Source: Actinomycetota bacterium
GTDB taxonomy: Bacteria > Actinomycetota > Geothermincolia > Geothermincolales > RBG-13-55-18
NCBI GenBank assembly: GCA_014360645.1
Contig: JACIXD010000010.1
Span: forward strand, 1-64,000
DNA: 64,000 bases
Direction: 5' to 3'
Both the position numbers and the translations under genes were made by a program. Each line of letters starts with the position of its first letter. Position 1 is the first letter of the stretch. The notes under the pieces are model-generated. The model did not search any database and was not told the origin of the DNA. It saw only the letters and a program-made list of their open reading frames with translations. Shown piece by piece: positions 8,612-17,302 of the stretch.

Positions 8612-8680
8612 CCTCAGGTCAATAGACAGTTTATAGTATATATGTTCATTTAATGTCTATACATTTATACTACGAGGGGT
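8612..8680 (-). promoter_or_regulatory. Promoter with GntR/HutC-type operator for the corrinoid operon
   Basis: An AT-rich island in an otherwise G+C-rich spacer. GTCTATAC at 8655-8662 matches exactly the HutC-subfamily operator core GT-N-TA-N-AC; a weaker half site (ACTGTCTATT on the minus strand) lies at 8621-8630. On the minus strand TAGACA and TATAAA are separated by 18 bases and the operator overlaps the -35 side, which would allow autorepression. This is an inference from pattern only. Confidence 0.6.
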
Positions 8681-8829
8681 TAGGGGGGTCAATACCTCCG
8701 CGGGGACTCCCGAAGATGCTCCTTCCCCGACGGGCGCGGGCGATCCATACGGGCACCGCGAAAGGGTCTCCGGGGAATCGGTTACGGCGGAACCGAACCT
8801 TCCGCCCGGGGTCATCGACACGGCGAAAG

Positions 8830-8862
8830 ACCGGCCCGGCCCTCCTCGAAACGGGCCGGTAG
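8830..8862 (-). terminator. Candidate terminator downstream of the xth transcript
   Basis: ACCGGCCCG and CGGGCCGGT form a nine-pair stem around a 13-base loop; read on the minus strand it is followed by CTTTCG, a weak U-run. It lies beyond the end of the minus-strand gene pair at 9057-10155. Confidence 0.4.
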
Positions 8863-9056
8863 CGATGGCGGCGGCCGGATGCTGCGCCGGGGTGCGGATG
8901 CCCCGCAAGTCCGGCGGGAGCGTGAAGCGCAACGGGATATGGCGGCGGCCGGATGCGTTGTCGGGTCACGGATACGGCATGAGCTCCCCGTTCCTTGAAC
9001 GCAATAACGCGATGCACCCGCGACGCCGGTTGATGGGGTACCGCGTCATGGGCTCC
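8863..9056. repeat. Imperfect direct repeat in spacer, spacing 74 bp
   Basis: ATGGCGGCGGCCGGATGC occurs at 8865-8882 and again at 8939-8956, with weaker similarity continuing for some 25 bases, and a possible third decayed copy near 9011-9053. No gene is seen between the putative terminator and the stop of the gene at 9057. Confidence 0.5.
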
Positions 9057-9374
9057 CTATTCCCCGGCGTCTCCTTTTGTTTCCGCCTCCGCATCCGCTA
9101 TCCAGGCGGAGAGGGCCTCCACGATCCTTTTCGCCTGCTCCACGCTGGAGATGTTGAACTTGGCCTGCTGGCGGTACTCGTCGTTCATCTTGCGGTAACG
9201 CCGGATGGTGAAACGGTCCGGGCCGTAGTCGCCCTTTGTTTGCTCCCACTGGCGGTAGCGGAAGATCACCGTGGCCCAGGCGCCGCGCGAGAGCACCACC
9301 CTATCCAGCTCCCGCACCACCTGGACCCCTTCCTCCTCGTAGTTGATGGTGATGTCGTCGATGTCCGAGAACAA
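9057..9374 (-). CDS. Conserved hypothetical protein, 105 residues
   Basis: A short charged protein without signal peptide or membrane segment. The core YGPDRFTIRRYRKMNDEYR followed by QAKFNISSVEQA looks like a conserved family motif, but I cannot name the function. The start is TTG at 9374 with an excellent Shine-Dalgarno (GGAAGGAGGAGG). It begins 16 bp after the stop of xth on the same strand, so the two are probably one transcript, possibly linking it to nucleic acid repair. N-terminal residues are acidic (SDIDDITINYEEE). Confidence 0.75.
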   Translation of the reverse strand: MFSDIDDITINYEEEGVQVVRELDRVVLSRGAWATVIFRYRQWEQTKGDYGPDRFTIRRYRKMNDEYRQQAKFNISSVEQAKRIVEALSAWIADAEAETKGDAGE

Positions 9375-9390
9375 GCCCTCCTCCTTCCGC

Positions 9391-10155
9391 TCACCATGCC
9401 AGCTCGATGCCGATGGGGCAGTGGTCGGAGCCCGTGACCTCCGGCAGGATGCAGGCGGCCTTCACCCTGTCCCGCAGCTCGTCGCTGACGAAGAAATAGT
9501 CTATCCTCCAGCCGATGTTCCTCTCCCTCGCCCTGGTCTTAAGGTCCCACCAGGTGTAATGCCCCGGCTCCCGGTTGAACATGCGGAAGGTGTCAGAGTA
9601 ACCATGCGCCACGAACTTGTCCAGCCAGGCCCTCTCCTCGGGAAGGAAGCCCGACACCTTGCTGTTCTCTTTGGGCCGCGCCAGGTCGATCTCCCGGTGC
9701 GCGGTGTTAAAATCGCCGCAGGCTATGATCCCCTTTCCCTTTCTCCTCAGCGCCTCGGCGTGGTCCAGGAAAGCGTCGTAGAACTCCATCTTGAACCTGA
9801 GGCGTTCCCTGGACTGCTTGCCGTTGGGGAAATAGACGTTGAAGAGGATGAATTCGCCGTAGTCGGCGATGAGCGTTCGGCCTTCGGCGTCGAACCTGGG
9901 GATGCCGAAGCCGCTCCTCACCGCGAGGGGCTCGGGCCTGGAGTACAGGGCCACGCCGCTGTAACCCCTGCGCTCAGCGGCGGAAAAGAAGACGTGGTAG
10001 CCGTCCACCTCGCGCAGCTCCCGCGGCACCTGTTCCTCCGCCGCCTTGGTCTCCTGAACGCAGAGGATGTCCGGCCTGCGGGAGAGGAACCAGTCGAGAA
10101 AACCCTTGGAGTGGGCCGCTCGCAGCCCGTTCACGTTCCAAGAGAAAAGGGTCAT
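9391..10155 (-). CDS. xth: Exodeoxyribonuclease III (AP endonuclease)
   Basis: A 254-residue member of the exonuclease III / APE1 endonuclease-exonuclease-phosphatase family. All catalytic blocks are visible in order: [17 protein letters not shown] (metal-binding Glu), [19 protein letters not shown] (Asp-x-Asn), [10 protein letters not shown] and [11 protein letters not shown] (catalytic His). It cleaves DNA 5' of abasic sites and removes 3' blocking groups. The family starts at the beta strand TLFSWNVNG, so ATG 10155 was chosen; ATG 10164 (MGRM) is an alternative. The gene heads a two-gene unit with the 105-residue protein downstream. Confidence 0.95.
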   Translation of the reverse strand: MTLFSWNVNGLRAAHSKGFLDWFLSRRPDILCVQETKAAEEQVPRELREVDGYHVFFSAAERRGYSGVALYSRPEPLAVRSGFGIPRFDAEGRTLIADYGEFILFNVYFPNGKQSRERLRFKMEFYDAFLDHAEALRRKGKGIIACGDFNTAHREIDLARPKENSKVSGFLPEERAWLDKFVAHGYSDTFRMFNREPGHYTWWDLKTRARERNIGWRIDYFFVSDELRDRVKAACILPEVTGSDHCPIGIELAW

Positions 10156-10947
10156 CCTGCCCATACCGCCTGCCTTACCGCACCCATCGCCGGCGCCTCC
10201 CGGCCCACCGGACCGGTTCGGAAGCGGAGCCCGGCCCTGCCCGGCCCTGCCGCGGGTGGACCGGCGCGAGCGCGCCGCCATGGGCGTTCGCCGGCGCTCA
10301 CCCGCCGCCGCTTACCGTGATATTTCCTATGATATTCCACTGCTCCCCGCGGGGAAACCCGCCGCCGGCCCGCACGCTTCTTCCGGCGTCCCGGCTCCCG
10401 GCATGCCCGCCCGGAAATCCCGCTGGAAACCCTTCACGGGCAAGCCCTCACCCGCGCACGGGACCTTCCCATCCGTCCCGGAGGTCTTCGTTTTCCGCCT
10501 GCTCCTCTCCTTCCCCCCGCCGCGGCGCCGGGACGGCGGCGAGAAGAGGGGTAGCGGGCGGGACAAGGGGGTAGAATCATGATTGAGGGTCAAAACCGCG
10601 GCTTCGCGTCGGGGCTGCGGCGGCGGAACACGGTGCGGGGGATGTATGTCCGGCCGGCATGGGGGACACGGGGCACGTCGATCCCCGGCATGATGGCAGC
10701 CGGTGCGGGAGAGCCTCATATCGGGGCCCGGACGGTGAGCGGACTCCGCCGCAGCGGGGACGAGCGGTCGCGGGCGGAGACCCCGGACTGGAGCGCGGCC
10801 CATGGAGGAAATACCCGGAAGAGAAGACGCGCGGCCGGACGGGGCGAGACACTCGCCCAGAGAGGGCTCCGGCAAGAGGAGCGGAACGGGACCGCCGCGC
10901 GGGGGACATCCGGGACACGATGTCTCCAGGGCAAGGGGGGCGACACG
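10156..10947. other. Divergent spacer between xth and the histidine kinase
   Basis: About 790 bp. From 10579 on, the kinase frame is open but the 123 residues encoded are Arg/Gly-rich, low in complexity and without domain similarity. I see no clear promoter box or RNA gene. The kinase may truly start anywhere in 10579-10948. Confidence 0.4.
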
Positions 10948-12939
10948 GTGTTGCGTAACGCGGACGGAGAGGCGGGATCCGAGGGCGGCGGCGGGCTTTT
11001 CCGGGCCATCGCGGACGGAGCGAAGGACGCCTTTATCTTAGTGGACGACCGGGGAGCCATCGTCTACATGAACCCCTCGGGAGAGGAGCTCCTCGGTTAC
11101 GCCGCGGAAGAGGTGAAGGGCCGTTCCCTGCACGAGCTGCTCATCCCGGAAAGGTACCGCGAAGGCGCCGCGAAGGCCTTCGAGGCCATGGCAAGGGGCG
11201 GCGGCGAGGGCGTCTCGGGCGGCGTGCGCGAGTTCACCGCCCTGCGCAGGAACGGCGTCGAGTTCCCCCTGGAGGTGTCCGTGTCCTCCTGCTCCCTGGA
11301 GGGGCGCAGGTATTATTTCGCCATCTGCCGCGACCTGAGCGAGCGCAAGCGCCTGGAGAAGGAACTCCACGGCTATCGCGACCACCTGGAGGCGCTGGTG
11401 AAGAGCCGCACCCAGCGCCTGCGGGAGATGGCCGAGCATTACCGCTCCCTGGTGGAGACCTCACCGGACTGCATCGTCCTCACCGACCTGGGGGGCGAGA
11501 TCCTCATGATCAATCGCTCCGGAGTGCGGCTCTTCGGGTACGAAAAGGCCGAGGAGATGCTGGGGAGGAGCGTGCTGGACTTATTCCCCCCCGAGGAAAG
11601 GCAGCGGGCCAGGGCCTCCATGCGCACGCGGGCGGAGGGGGAGTCGGTGAGGAACGACGTCTACGAGCTTCTGCGCAGGGACGGCTCGCGTTTCCACGCC
11701 GAGGTCAGCGCCTCGCTGATGCGGGACGCGGAGGGAAAGCCGGTGGGGTTCGTGAGCGTGACGCGCGACATCAGCGACCGCAGGCGCGCCGAGGAACGGC
11801 TGCGGAAGATAAACCGCTGTTTCCTGGGACTGGGCCCCGATCCGCTGGAGAACATGCAGCGCCTCGCGCAGACCGCCCGTGAGGTACTGGAGGCCGATAT
11901 GGCAAGATATACCAGGAAATACGAAGAGGGCGTTCTGTCCTTCTCTACCCTCCGCCCCGGGGAAGGGTTCGCCGCCGTGGATGGTCCGGCGGACCACCTC
12001 TGTTCCCGGCTCCTCTCCACCGGCATGGCGGGCCCTCTGACCACCGCGGACCTGGACCCGGAAGCCCTGGCGGGAGACCCCGACGTGAGGGAGCGCGGCC
12101 TGCGCTCCTGCCTGCTGCACCCTGTGCGCGCGCACGGGGAGACGGTGGGCTGCCTGACCGTGATGTGCGCCGGGGAACGCGCCTTCTCTTCTCTGGAAAA
12201 AGATACCATAGCCGCCATCTCCCGCGCGCTGGGCATCGAGGAGGAGCGCTTCGCCTACGAGGAGAGCCTGCGCGACTTCGTGGACGTCGCCTCCCACGAG
12301 CTGAGGCACCCGGTGGCGCTGCTGGCGGGGTTCGCCGAGACCCTGGCGGAGAGCGGCGAGGAGATGGACGGCGCCACGCGCCGGGAGGTGGCCGGGGCCA
12401 TCAGTCAGGCCTCCCAGCGCCACACCGCCATCGCCAGGGACCTGCTGGAGGTATCCCTCGCGGAACGGGACCGCTTCTCCATCCACAGGTCGCAGGGGAA
12501 CCTGGCCGCGCTGGTGGAGGCCGCGGCACGGGAGATGCGGGAACGCCTGCCGTGCGCCGCGGTGACCACGAGGTCCGCGGAAGACCTCGGTCCTCTCTCC
12601 TTCGACGCGGAGAGGATACGGAGCCTGCTGGTCATCCTCGTGGAGAACGCCCATAAGTTCGCTCCCCCGGGGTCGGACATCGAGGTGAGCGTGGAGGCGG
12701 GGGATGGGGGCGCCCTGGTATCGGTCATGGACCGGGGAGTGGGGATAGCGGAGGAGCACCGGCAACGCATCTTCGAGCGTTTCTACCAGGTGGAGGAGGC
12801 GCAGCACCATTCCCGCCCCGGCCTGGGGCTGGGCCTTTACCTCGCCCGGCGCATCGTGGAGGCCCACGGCGGCCGCATCTGGCACGAACCCCGGGACGGA
12901 GGGGGTTCCGTCTTCCGCTTCACCCTCCCCGCGCCGTAG
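10948..12939 (+). CDS. Orphan PAS-PAS-GAF sensor histidine kinase
   Basis: About 663 residues from the GTG at 10948, which has AAGGGGGG seven bases upstream. Domains in order: PAS 1 (about 15-120, GAKDAFILVDDRGAIVYMNP), short coiled coil with RTQRLREMAEHY (about 145-165), PAS 2 (165-280), GAF-like region (290-420), HisKA with the H-box ASHELRHPV (phospho-acceptor His near 450) and HATPase_c (540-660) with the N-box LVENAHKF, DRGVGI, FERFYQ and GLGLGLYLARRI. No membrane segment is evident, so it is probably a cytoplasmic sensor of small ligands or redox state. No response regulator is encoded nearby, so its partner is elsewhere. Confidence 0.9.
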   Translation: MLRNADGEAGSEGGGGLFRAIADGAKDAFILVDDRGAIVYMNPSGEELLGYAAEEVKGRSLHELLIPERYREGAAKAFEAMARGGGEGVSGGVREFTALRRNGVEFPLEVSVSSCSLEGRRYYFAICRDLSERKRLEKELHGYRDHLEALVKSRTQRLREMAEHYRSLVETSPDCIVLTDLGGEILMINRSGVRLFGYEKAEEMLGRSVLDLFPPEERQRARASMRTRAEGESVRNDVYELLRRDGSRFHAEVSASLMRDAEGKPVGFVSVTRDISDRRRAEERLRKINRCFLGLGPDPLENMQRLAQTAREVLEADMARYTRKYEEGVLSFSTLRPGEGFAAVDGPADHLCSRLLSTGMAGPLTTADLDPEALAGDPDVRERGLRSCLLHPVRAHGETVGCLTVMCAGERAFSSLEKDTIAAISRALGIEEERFAYEESLRDFVDVASHELRHPVALLAGFAETLAESGEEMDGATRREVAGAISQASQRHTAIARDLLEVSLAERDRFSIHRSQGNLAALVEAAAREMRERLPCAAVTTRSAEDLGPLSFDAERIRSLLVILVENAHKFAPPGSDIEVSVEAGDGGALVSVMDRGVGIAEEHRQRIFERFYQVEEAQHHSRPGLGLGLYLARRIVEAHGGRIWHEPRDGGGSVFRFTLPAP

Positions 12940-13105
12940 CCCCGACGGCGCTCGCGCGCCGCGGGGACGTTCTTCTGGGCGAGGCCGCGGGCCGGCACGG
13001 GGCGCCCGGCCCCCCCCGCCCCATGACCCGGAACCCCGCCGGGAAGTATAATCACGCCCGTGGAGACCCTGTCGCAAAAAGAGGGGGCCGAGAGAGGGAG
13101 GTCAC

Positions 13106-13855
13106 ATGGTGGACGGCTCGGTTAAGTACGTGCTGGCGTTCAATTCCAGCCCTCGCAGGGAGAAGGGCTTCACCGCCATGGTGCTGGAGCGCTTTATGTC
13201 CGGAGCCGCATCGGCGGGGGCGGAGACGGAGACGGTGTACCTGGCGGAGAAGAAGATAGCCGACTGTCTGGGGTGTACCTGGTGCTGGTTCAAGACCCCC
13301 GAGGTATGCCGCCACAAGGACGATGTGCCGGAGCTGCACCGCAAGATGCTCCGCGCCGACGTGCTGGTATACGCCACCCCGCTCTACATCTGCACTATGA
13401 GCGCGGTCATGAAACGCTTCCTGGACCGTATCATGCCCCTGGCCGAACCCTACCAGGAATACCGCGACGGCGTGTGCAGCCACCCCCACGAACACCGGCG
13501 CGACCGGGAGACGCGCACCGTCCTCGTCTCCACCTGCGGCTTCCCGGGACTGAGGAACTTCGACCCCCTGGTCTTCACCTTTGAACGCATAGCGGAGGTG
13601 GGGGGAGGCACCCTGCACGCCTCCATCCTCTTCCCCTCCTCGGTGCTGCTGGCGCGCGACCCCTGCCCTGCCGCGGAGCAGCTCGAATACGTCTTCCGCG
13701 CCGGCCGGGAGGTGGTGGGGGAGGGCATCCGCGAGGAGACCGTGGAAGGCTACAGCCGCCCCTTCGTGGACCCCGGGGAATACGTGGACGAGCTCAACGC
13801 CGTATTCCGTACGCTGCGCGAGAACGCGGCCCGCCGGGGGAAGGACGCGACCTGA
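13106..13855 (+). CDS. Flavodoxin-fold NAD(P)H-dependent FMN reductase / iron-sulfur flavoprotein-like
   Basis: A 249-residue protein starting VKYVLAFNSSPRREKGFTA, the FMN phosphate loop of the flavodoxin-like NADPH-dependent FMN reductases, followed by the two-Cys segment DCLGCTWCWFKTPEVC (about 52-67) that in iron-sulfur flavoproteins holds a cluster, and the flavin-stacking YATPLYICTMSAVMKRFLDR. The number of cysteines (C-x2-C-x2-C-x6-C) suggests an Fe-S site, but this is inference. ATG 13106 is preceded by GAGGGAGGTCAC. A TATAAT box at 13047-13052 is the probable promoter. It is likely a redox carrier in anaerobic metabolism. Confidence 0.85.
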   Translation: MVDGSVKYVLAFNSSPRREKGFTAMVLERFMSGAASAGAETETVYLAEKKIADCLGCTWCWFKTPEVCRHKDDVPELHRKMLRADVLVYATPLYICTMSAVMKRFLDRIMPLAEPYQEYRDGVCSHPHEHRRDRETRTVLVSTCGFPGLRNFDPLVFTFERIAEVGGGTLHASILFPSSVLLARDPCPAAEQLEYVFRAGREVVGEGIREETVEGYSRPFVDPGEYVDELNAVFRTLRENAARRGKDAT

Positions 13856-14031
13856 GCGAGGCGCCGGGGATAGCGGGGGCGATTCCCCGTGGAAGCCTGG
13901 GGCGGGCCGAGGAGTCTCCGCGGCAGGCCATGCCCCCTGGGAACAGGCGCCGGCGGCGCTCCCGGGGAGGAAGGCGGCACGGAGAGGACGGCGAGGCCGG
14001 GGCCTGGTAAGGAAGAGAGGTTCGCGCGGCC

Positions 14032-14718
14032 GTGGACATCGGAGAGTTCGTGGAAGCCCGTTTCCTGGAGCGGCCCAACCGCTTCCTGGCCCTGGTGGAG
14101 CGGGACGGCCGCCGGGAGGAGGCCCACGTGCCCGATCCCGGTCGTCTCTCGGAGCTGCTCCTGCCCGGGGCGAGGGTGAGGCTGCGGCGGTCGGCGGGGA
14201 AGGGGAGACGGACCGCCTGGGACATGATCGGCGTGGAGTGCCCGCAGGGCTGGGTCAACATCGACTCCCGGCTCCCCAACCTCCTCTTTGCGGAGGCGCT
14301 CAAGGAGGGGCGCCTGGCGGAATTCCCCCCGCCGTGCGAGCTGCACCCCGAATACCCCTTCGGTGCCAGCCGGCTTGATTTCCTGGTGGAGTGCGGCGGC
14401 CCTCCCTGCCTGGTGGAGGTGAAGGGTTGCACCTTGGTGGTGGAGGGCACGGCGCTCTTCCCGGACGCCCCCACCGCGAGGGGCTCACGCCACCTGGAAG
14501 AGCTTTCCGGCTCCCTTTCACGGGGCTACCGGGCTTGCGTGGTGCTGGTGGTGAAGCACCCCGGTGGGGAGGTCTTCAGGCCCAACCACGAGACGGACCC
14601 TCTCTTCGCCTCCACGCTGCGGCGCGCGGCCGCCGCGGGCGTCGAGGTGCTGGCCTACCTCGCTCCCTGGAGGGGAAGGGAGATTAGCATCGAGAGGCGC
14701 CTGCCGGTCATCACCTGA
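14032..14718 (+). CDS. sfsA: DNA/RNA nuclease SfsA family
   Basis: A 228-residue protein with the SfsA plan: N-terminal OB-like domain beginning FVEARFLERPNRFLALVE, the conserved HVPDPGRLSELLLPG, and the C-terminal nuclease-like domain with SRLDFLVE, CLVEVKGCTLV and FPDAPTARGSRHLEEL. E. coli SfsA was described as a sugar fermentation stimulation factor and later as a nuclease. The start is GTG at 14032 with GGAAGAGAGG upstream. It is followed by galT-galK on the same strand, but 300 bp intervene and there is no evidence of an operon. Confidence 0.93.
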   Translation: MDIGEFVEARFLERPNRFLALVERDGRREEAHVPDPGRLSELLLPGARVRLRRSAGKGRRTAWDMIGVECPQGWVNIDSRLPNLLFAEALKEGRLAEFPPPCELHPEYPFGASRLDFLVECGGPPCLVEVKGCTLVVEGTALFPDAPTARGSRHLEELSGSLSRGYRACVVLVVKHPGGEVFRPNHETDPLFASTLRRAAAAGVEVLAYLAPWRGREISIERRLPVIT

Positions 14719-15020
14719 AGCGGTCCGGCCGGAGAGAAGGCGAGCCGCATCTCGCGGCCTGTTCCGTGCCGGGCGCCTCCGCCGTCATGCGGCCCGCGGC
14801 GCAAGGCGCGCCTGTCTCATCGTACTTCGAGCCCGCGGATAAGCCGTGCTTCCGCCGCAGGCGAGGATCGAGGGCACCGTCCCCTCACGACCTTCTCTCA
14901 CCATATATAATCAAGGCGGCATCGGCGGGACGAGGCTTTTAGGAGAGGCGGGACAGCCATGGAGTCGAGGCGGGACCCGTTGTGGACGGACCCGAGGGTT
15001 TCCGGCGAGGTGACACGGTC
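14719..15020 (+). promoter_or_regulatory. Spacer with promoter box upstream of galT
   Basis: The only clear signal is TATAAT at 14906-14911 within ATATATAATC; no good -35 is seen at the standard distance. It would place the galT transcript start near 14918, giving a leader of about 100 bases. Confidence 0.4.
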
Positions 15021-16022
15021 ATGGAATTGAGGTGGGACCCTCTGCTCAGGACCTGGGTGATGATGGCGGCGAGCCGCCAGGAGAGGCCGTTTCTGCCCGA
15101 GGGGCAGTGCCCCTTCTGCCCCGGTTCCGGGAAGGTGCCCGACTCCTACGACATCCTGGCCTACGACAACGATTTCCCCGCCCTGGTCCTGGATCCCCCC
15201 GCCCCCGATATCGCGGGCGACGACCTGATCCCGGTGCGGCCCAGCCTCGGGAAATGCGAGGTGACCCTGTATTCCCCCCGCCACGAGGTCACCCTCCCGG
15301 GACTGCCACCGGAAAACGTGGTGCGCCTGGTGGAACACTGGCGGGAGCGCTACCGCGAGCTGGGGGAGATCCCGGGCGTGGAGTACGTGTTCATCTTCGA
15401 GAACCGGGGGGAGGCGGTGGGGGTGACCATCCATCACCCTCACGGCCAGATATACGCCTATCCCTTCGTCCCCCTGCGCGTGCGGGCGGAGTTGGAGTCG
15501 TCCCTGGCTCACCGCGAGGAACGGGGCAGTTGCCTCATCTGCGACATCCTCCGGCACGAAAGCGCGGATGGCCGGCGCATGGTGCACCGGGGAGACGGGT
15601 TCACCGCCTTCGTGCCGCCGTGGGCGCAGTACGGCTACGACGTCATGGTGGTCTCCGACCGCCACCTAGGGTCCCTCACCGACCTCGACGCGGGCGAGGT
15701 AAGGGGGCTAGCGGAGGCCATAAGGTGCGTGGCCGGCGGATACGACTCCCTCTTCGGCTTCACCTTCCCCTACATGATGTGCATGCACCAGGTCCCCACC
15801 GACGGCGGGGACCATTCCCACTATCATTTCCACGTGGAGTTCTATCCTCCCATGCGCGACCGCGACAAGCTCAAATACAGCGCCTCCTCCGAGACCGGCG
15901 CCTGGGCGCACATCAACACCACCGTACCCGAGGAGAAGGCCGCCGAGCTCAGGGCGGCGGTGGAGCGCTACCGCTCGGGGCAGGGGAGGGATGAAAGGGC
16001 GGAGAGCGGGAAGGGGCGCTGA
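15021..16022 (+). CDS. galT: Galactose-1-phosphate uridylyltransferase
   Basis: A 333-residue HIT-superfamily nucleotidyltransferase that exchanges UDP between glucose-1-phosphate and galactose-1-phosphate (Leloir pathway). The N-terminal CPFCPGSGKVPD segment (first zinc or structural site) and the active-site HPHGQIYAY with its nucleophilic His are present, as is the second-half CLICDILRHE and the GGDHSHYHFHVEF motif near the C-terminus. ATG 15021 with GGCGAGGTG upstream matches family N-termini (ELRWDPLLRTWVMMA) better than the ATG at 14982. It is followed 40 bp later by galK. No galE or mutarotase is seen in the window. Confidence 0.94.
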   Translation: MELRWDPLLRTWVMMAASRQERPFLPEGQCPFCPGSGKVPDSYDILAYDNDFPALVLDPPAPDIAGDDLIPVRPSLGKCEVTLYSPRHEVTLPGLPPENVVRLVEHWRERYRELGEIPGVEYVFIFENRGEAVGVTIHHPHGQIYAYPFVPLRVRAELESSLAHREERGSCLICDILRHESADGRRMVHRGDGFTAFVPPWAQYGYDVMVVSDRHLGSLTDLDAGEVRGLAEAIRCVAGGYDSLFGFTFPYMMCMHQVPTDGGDHSHYHFHVEFYPPMRDRDKLKYSASSETGAWAHINTTVPEEKAAELRAAVERYRSGQGRDERAESGKGR

Positions 16023-16062
16023 GGCGGAAGGCGGAGGCGGCATCGAGGGAAGCAGGGGGAAG

Positions 16063-17235
16063 ATGCTGGACGAGCGCGATATCCAGGAACGCCGCGAGGA
16101 GTTCGCGTCGCTCTTCGGCCCCGGTGAGCCGCCGCGCCTCTACTTCGCTCCTGGCCGCGTCAACCTCATCGGAGAGCACACCGACTACAACGGCGGCCTG
16201 GTGCTCCCCTTGGCCATCGAGCAGGGGACCTACATGCTGATGCGCCGCGTGGAGGCTCCGCCGGCGCGGCTGCGCTCCGCCGCGGGCGGAGGGGACGCCG
16301 CGGTGGACTTCGACCCCGCGTCCATCGCCAGACGCGGAGACTGGGCCGATTACGTCCTCGGGGTCTTCGCCGTGCTCTCGCGCGAGGGGCGCACTCCCCC
16401 TCCATTCGAGGCCCTGGTCTTCGGCGACCTCCCCCGCGAGGCCGGCCTTTCCTCCTCCGCCTCCCTGGAGGTGGTAAGCGCCCTGGCCGCGACAGGCCTG
16501 GGATACCCCCTGGGTCGCGAGGAGGCGGCGCGCGTCGCCTGGAGGGCCGAGAACGAGTTCGTGGGGGTGCCCTGCGGCATCATGGACCAGTTCGCGGCGG
16601 CCCTGGCCGAGGACGGCCACGCCCTGCTGCTGGACTGCCGGAGCGAGGAGTACCGGCAGGTCCCCTTCAACCTGCCGGGCGCCGCGCTGGTGATCGGGCA
16701 CACGGGGGTGGGACGCACACTCGCGGGCTCCGCCTACCGGGAGCGGAGGGAGGAATGCCGCGCCGCCCTGGCCCTCATCTCCAGGAGGGTGGGCACCAGG
16801 GAATACCTGGCGGATGTCACCATGGAGGAGCTGGAGGCGGCGCGCGGCGTGCTTCCCGACACCCTGTACGCGCGCGCAAGGCACGTGGTGGAGGAGCAAC
16901 GGCGCGTCGTGGAGGCGGCGGCCTGCCTGCGGGAGGGCGATCCCGAGAGGCTGGGCGCCCTGCTCAACGCCTCCCACGCCTCGCTGCGTGACCTCTACCG
17001 GGTATCCTCGCCCGAGCTGGACGCCTTGCAGGAGACCTCGCTGCGACGACCCGGGGTGTGGGGATGCCGCATGACCGGGGCGGGCTTCGGGGGATGCGTG
17101 GTGGCTCTTTTGGAGAGAGACGCCCTGCCCGCCTACCTCGAAGCGGTGCCGGGACTCTACCGCCGGGCCGCGGGGCGCGAGCCTTTCTTCCTGGTGCTGG
17201 AGAGGCCTGCCGCGGGCGCCCGCGCTATCTCCTGA
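16063..17235 (+). CDS. galK: Galactokinase
   Basis: A 390-residue GHMP kinase phosphorylating galactose at C1. Signature blocks: PGRVNLIGEHTDYNGGLVLP (galactokinase signature) near residues 28-47, the ATP-binding GLSSSASLEV loop near 127-136, the NEFVGVPCGIMDQFA segment and the C-terminal GAGFGGCVVALL. ATG 16063 with AGGGGGA upstream was chosen; the frame is open back into galT but without family similarity. It forms a two-gene unit with galT. The protein converges on the B12-radical SAM gene at 17303. Confidence 0.95.
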   Translation: MLDERDIQERREEFASLFGPGEPPRLYFAPGRVNLIGEHTDYNGGLVLPLAIEQGTYMLMRRVEAPPARLRSAAGGGDAAVDFDPASIARRGDWADYVLGVFAVLSREGRTPPPFEALVFGDLPREAGLSSSASLEVVSALAATGLGYPLGREEAARVAWRAENEFVGVPCGIMDQFAAALAEDGHALLLDCRSEEYRQVPFNLPGAALVIGHTGVGRTLAGSAYRERREECRAALALISRRVGTREYLADVTMEELEAARGVLPDTLYARARHVVEEQRRVVEAAACLREGDPERLGALLNASHASLRDLYRVSSPELDALQETSLRRPGVWGCRMTGAGFGGCVVALLERDALPAYLEAVPGLYRRAAGREPFFLVLERPAAGARAIS

Positions 17236-17302
17236 CCCCCCGTTCCCCGCAGCTCAAAGAGGCCGGACGTCGCGGCTCAGGATGTTTACCATATTATGGA
17301 TA

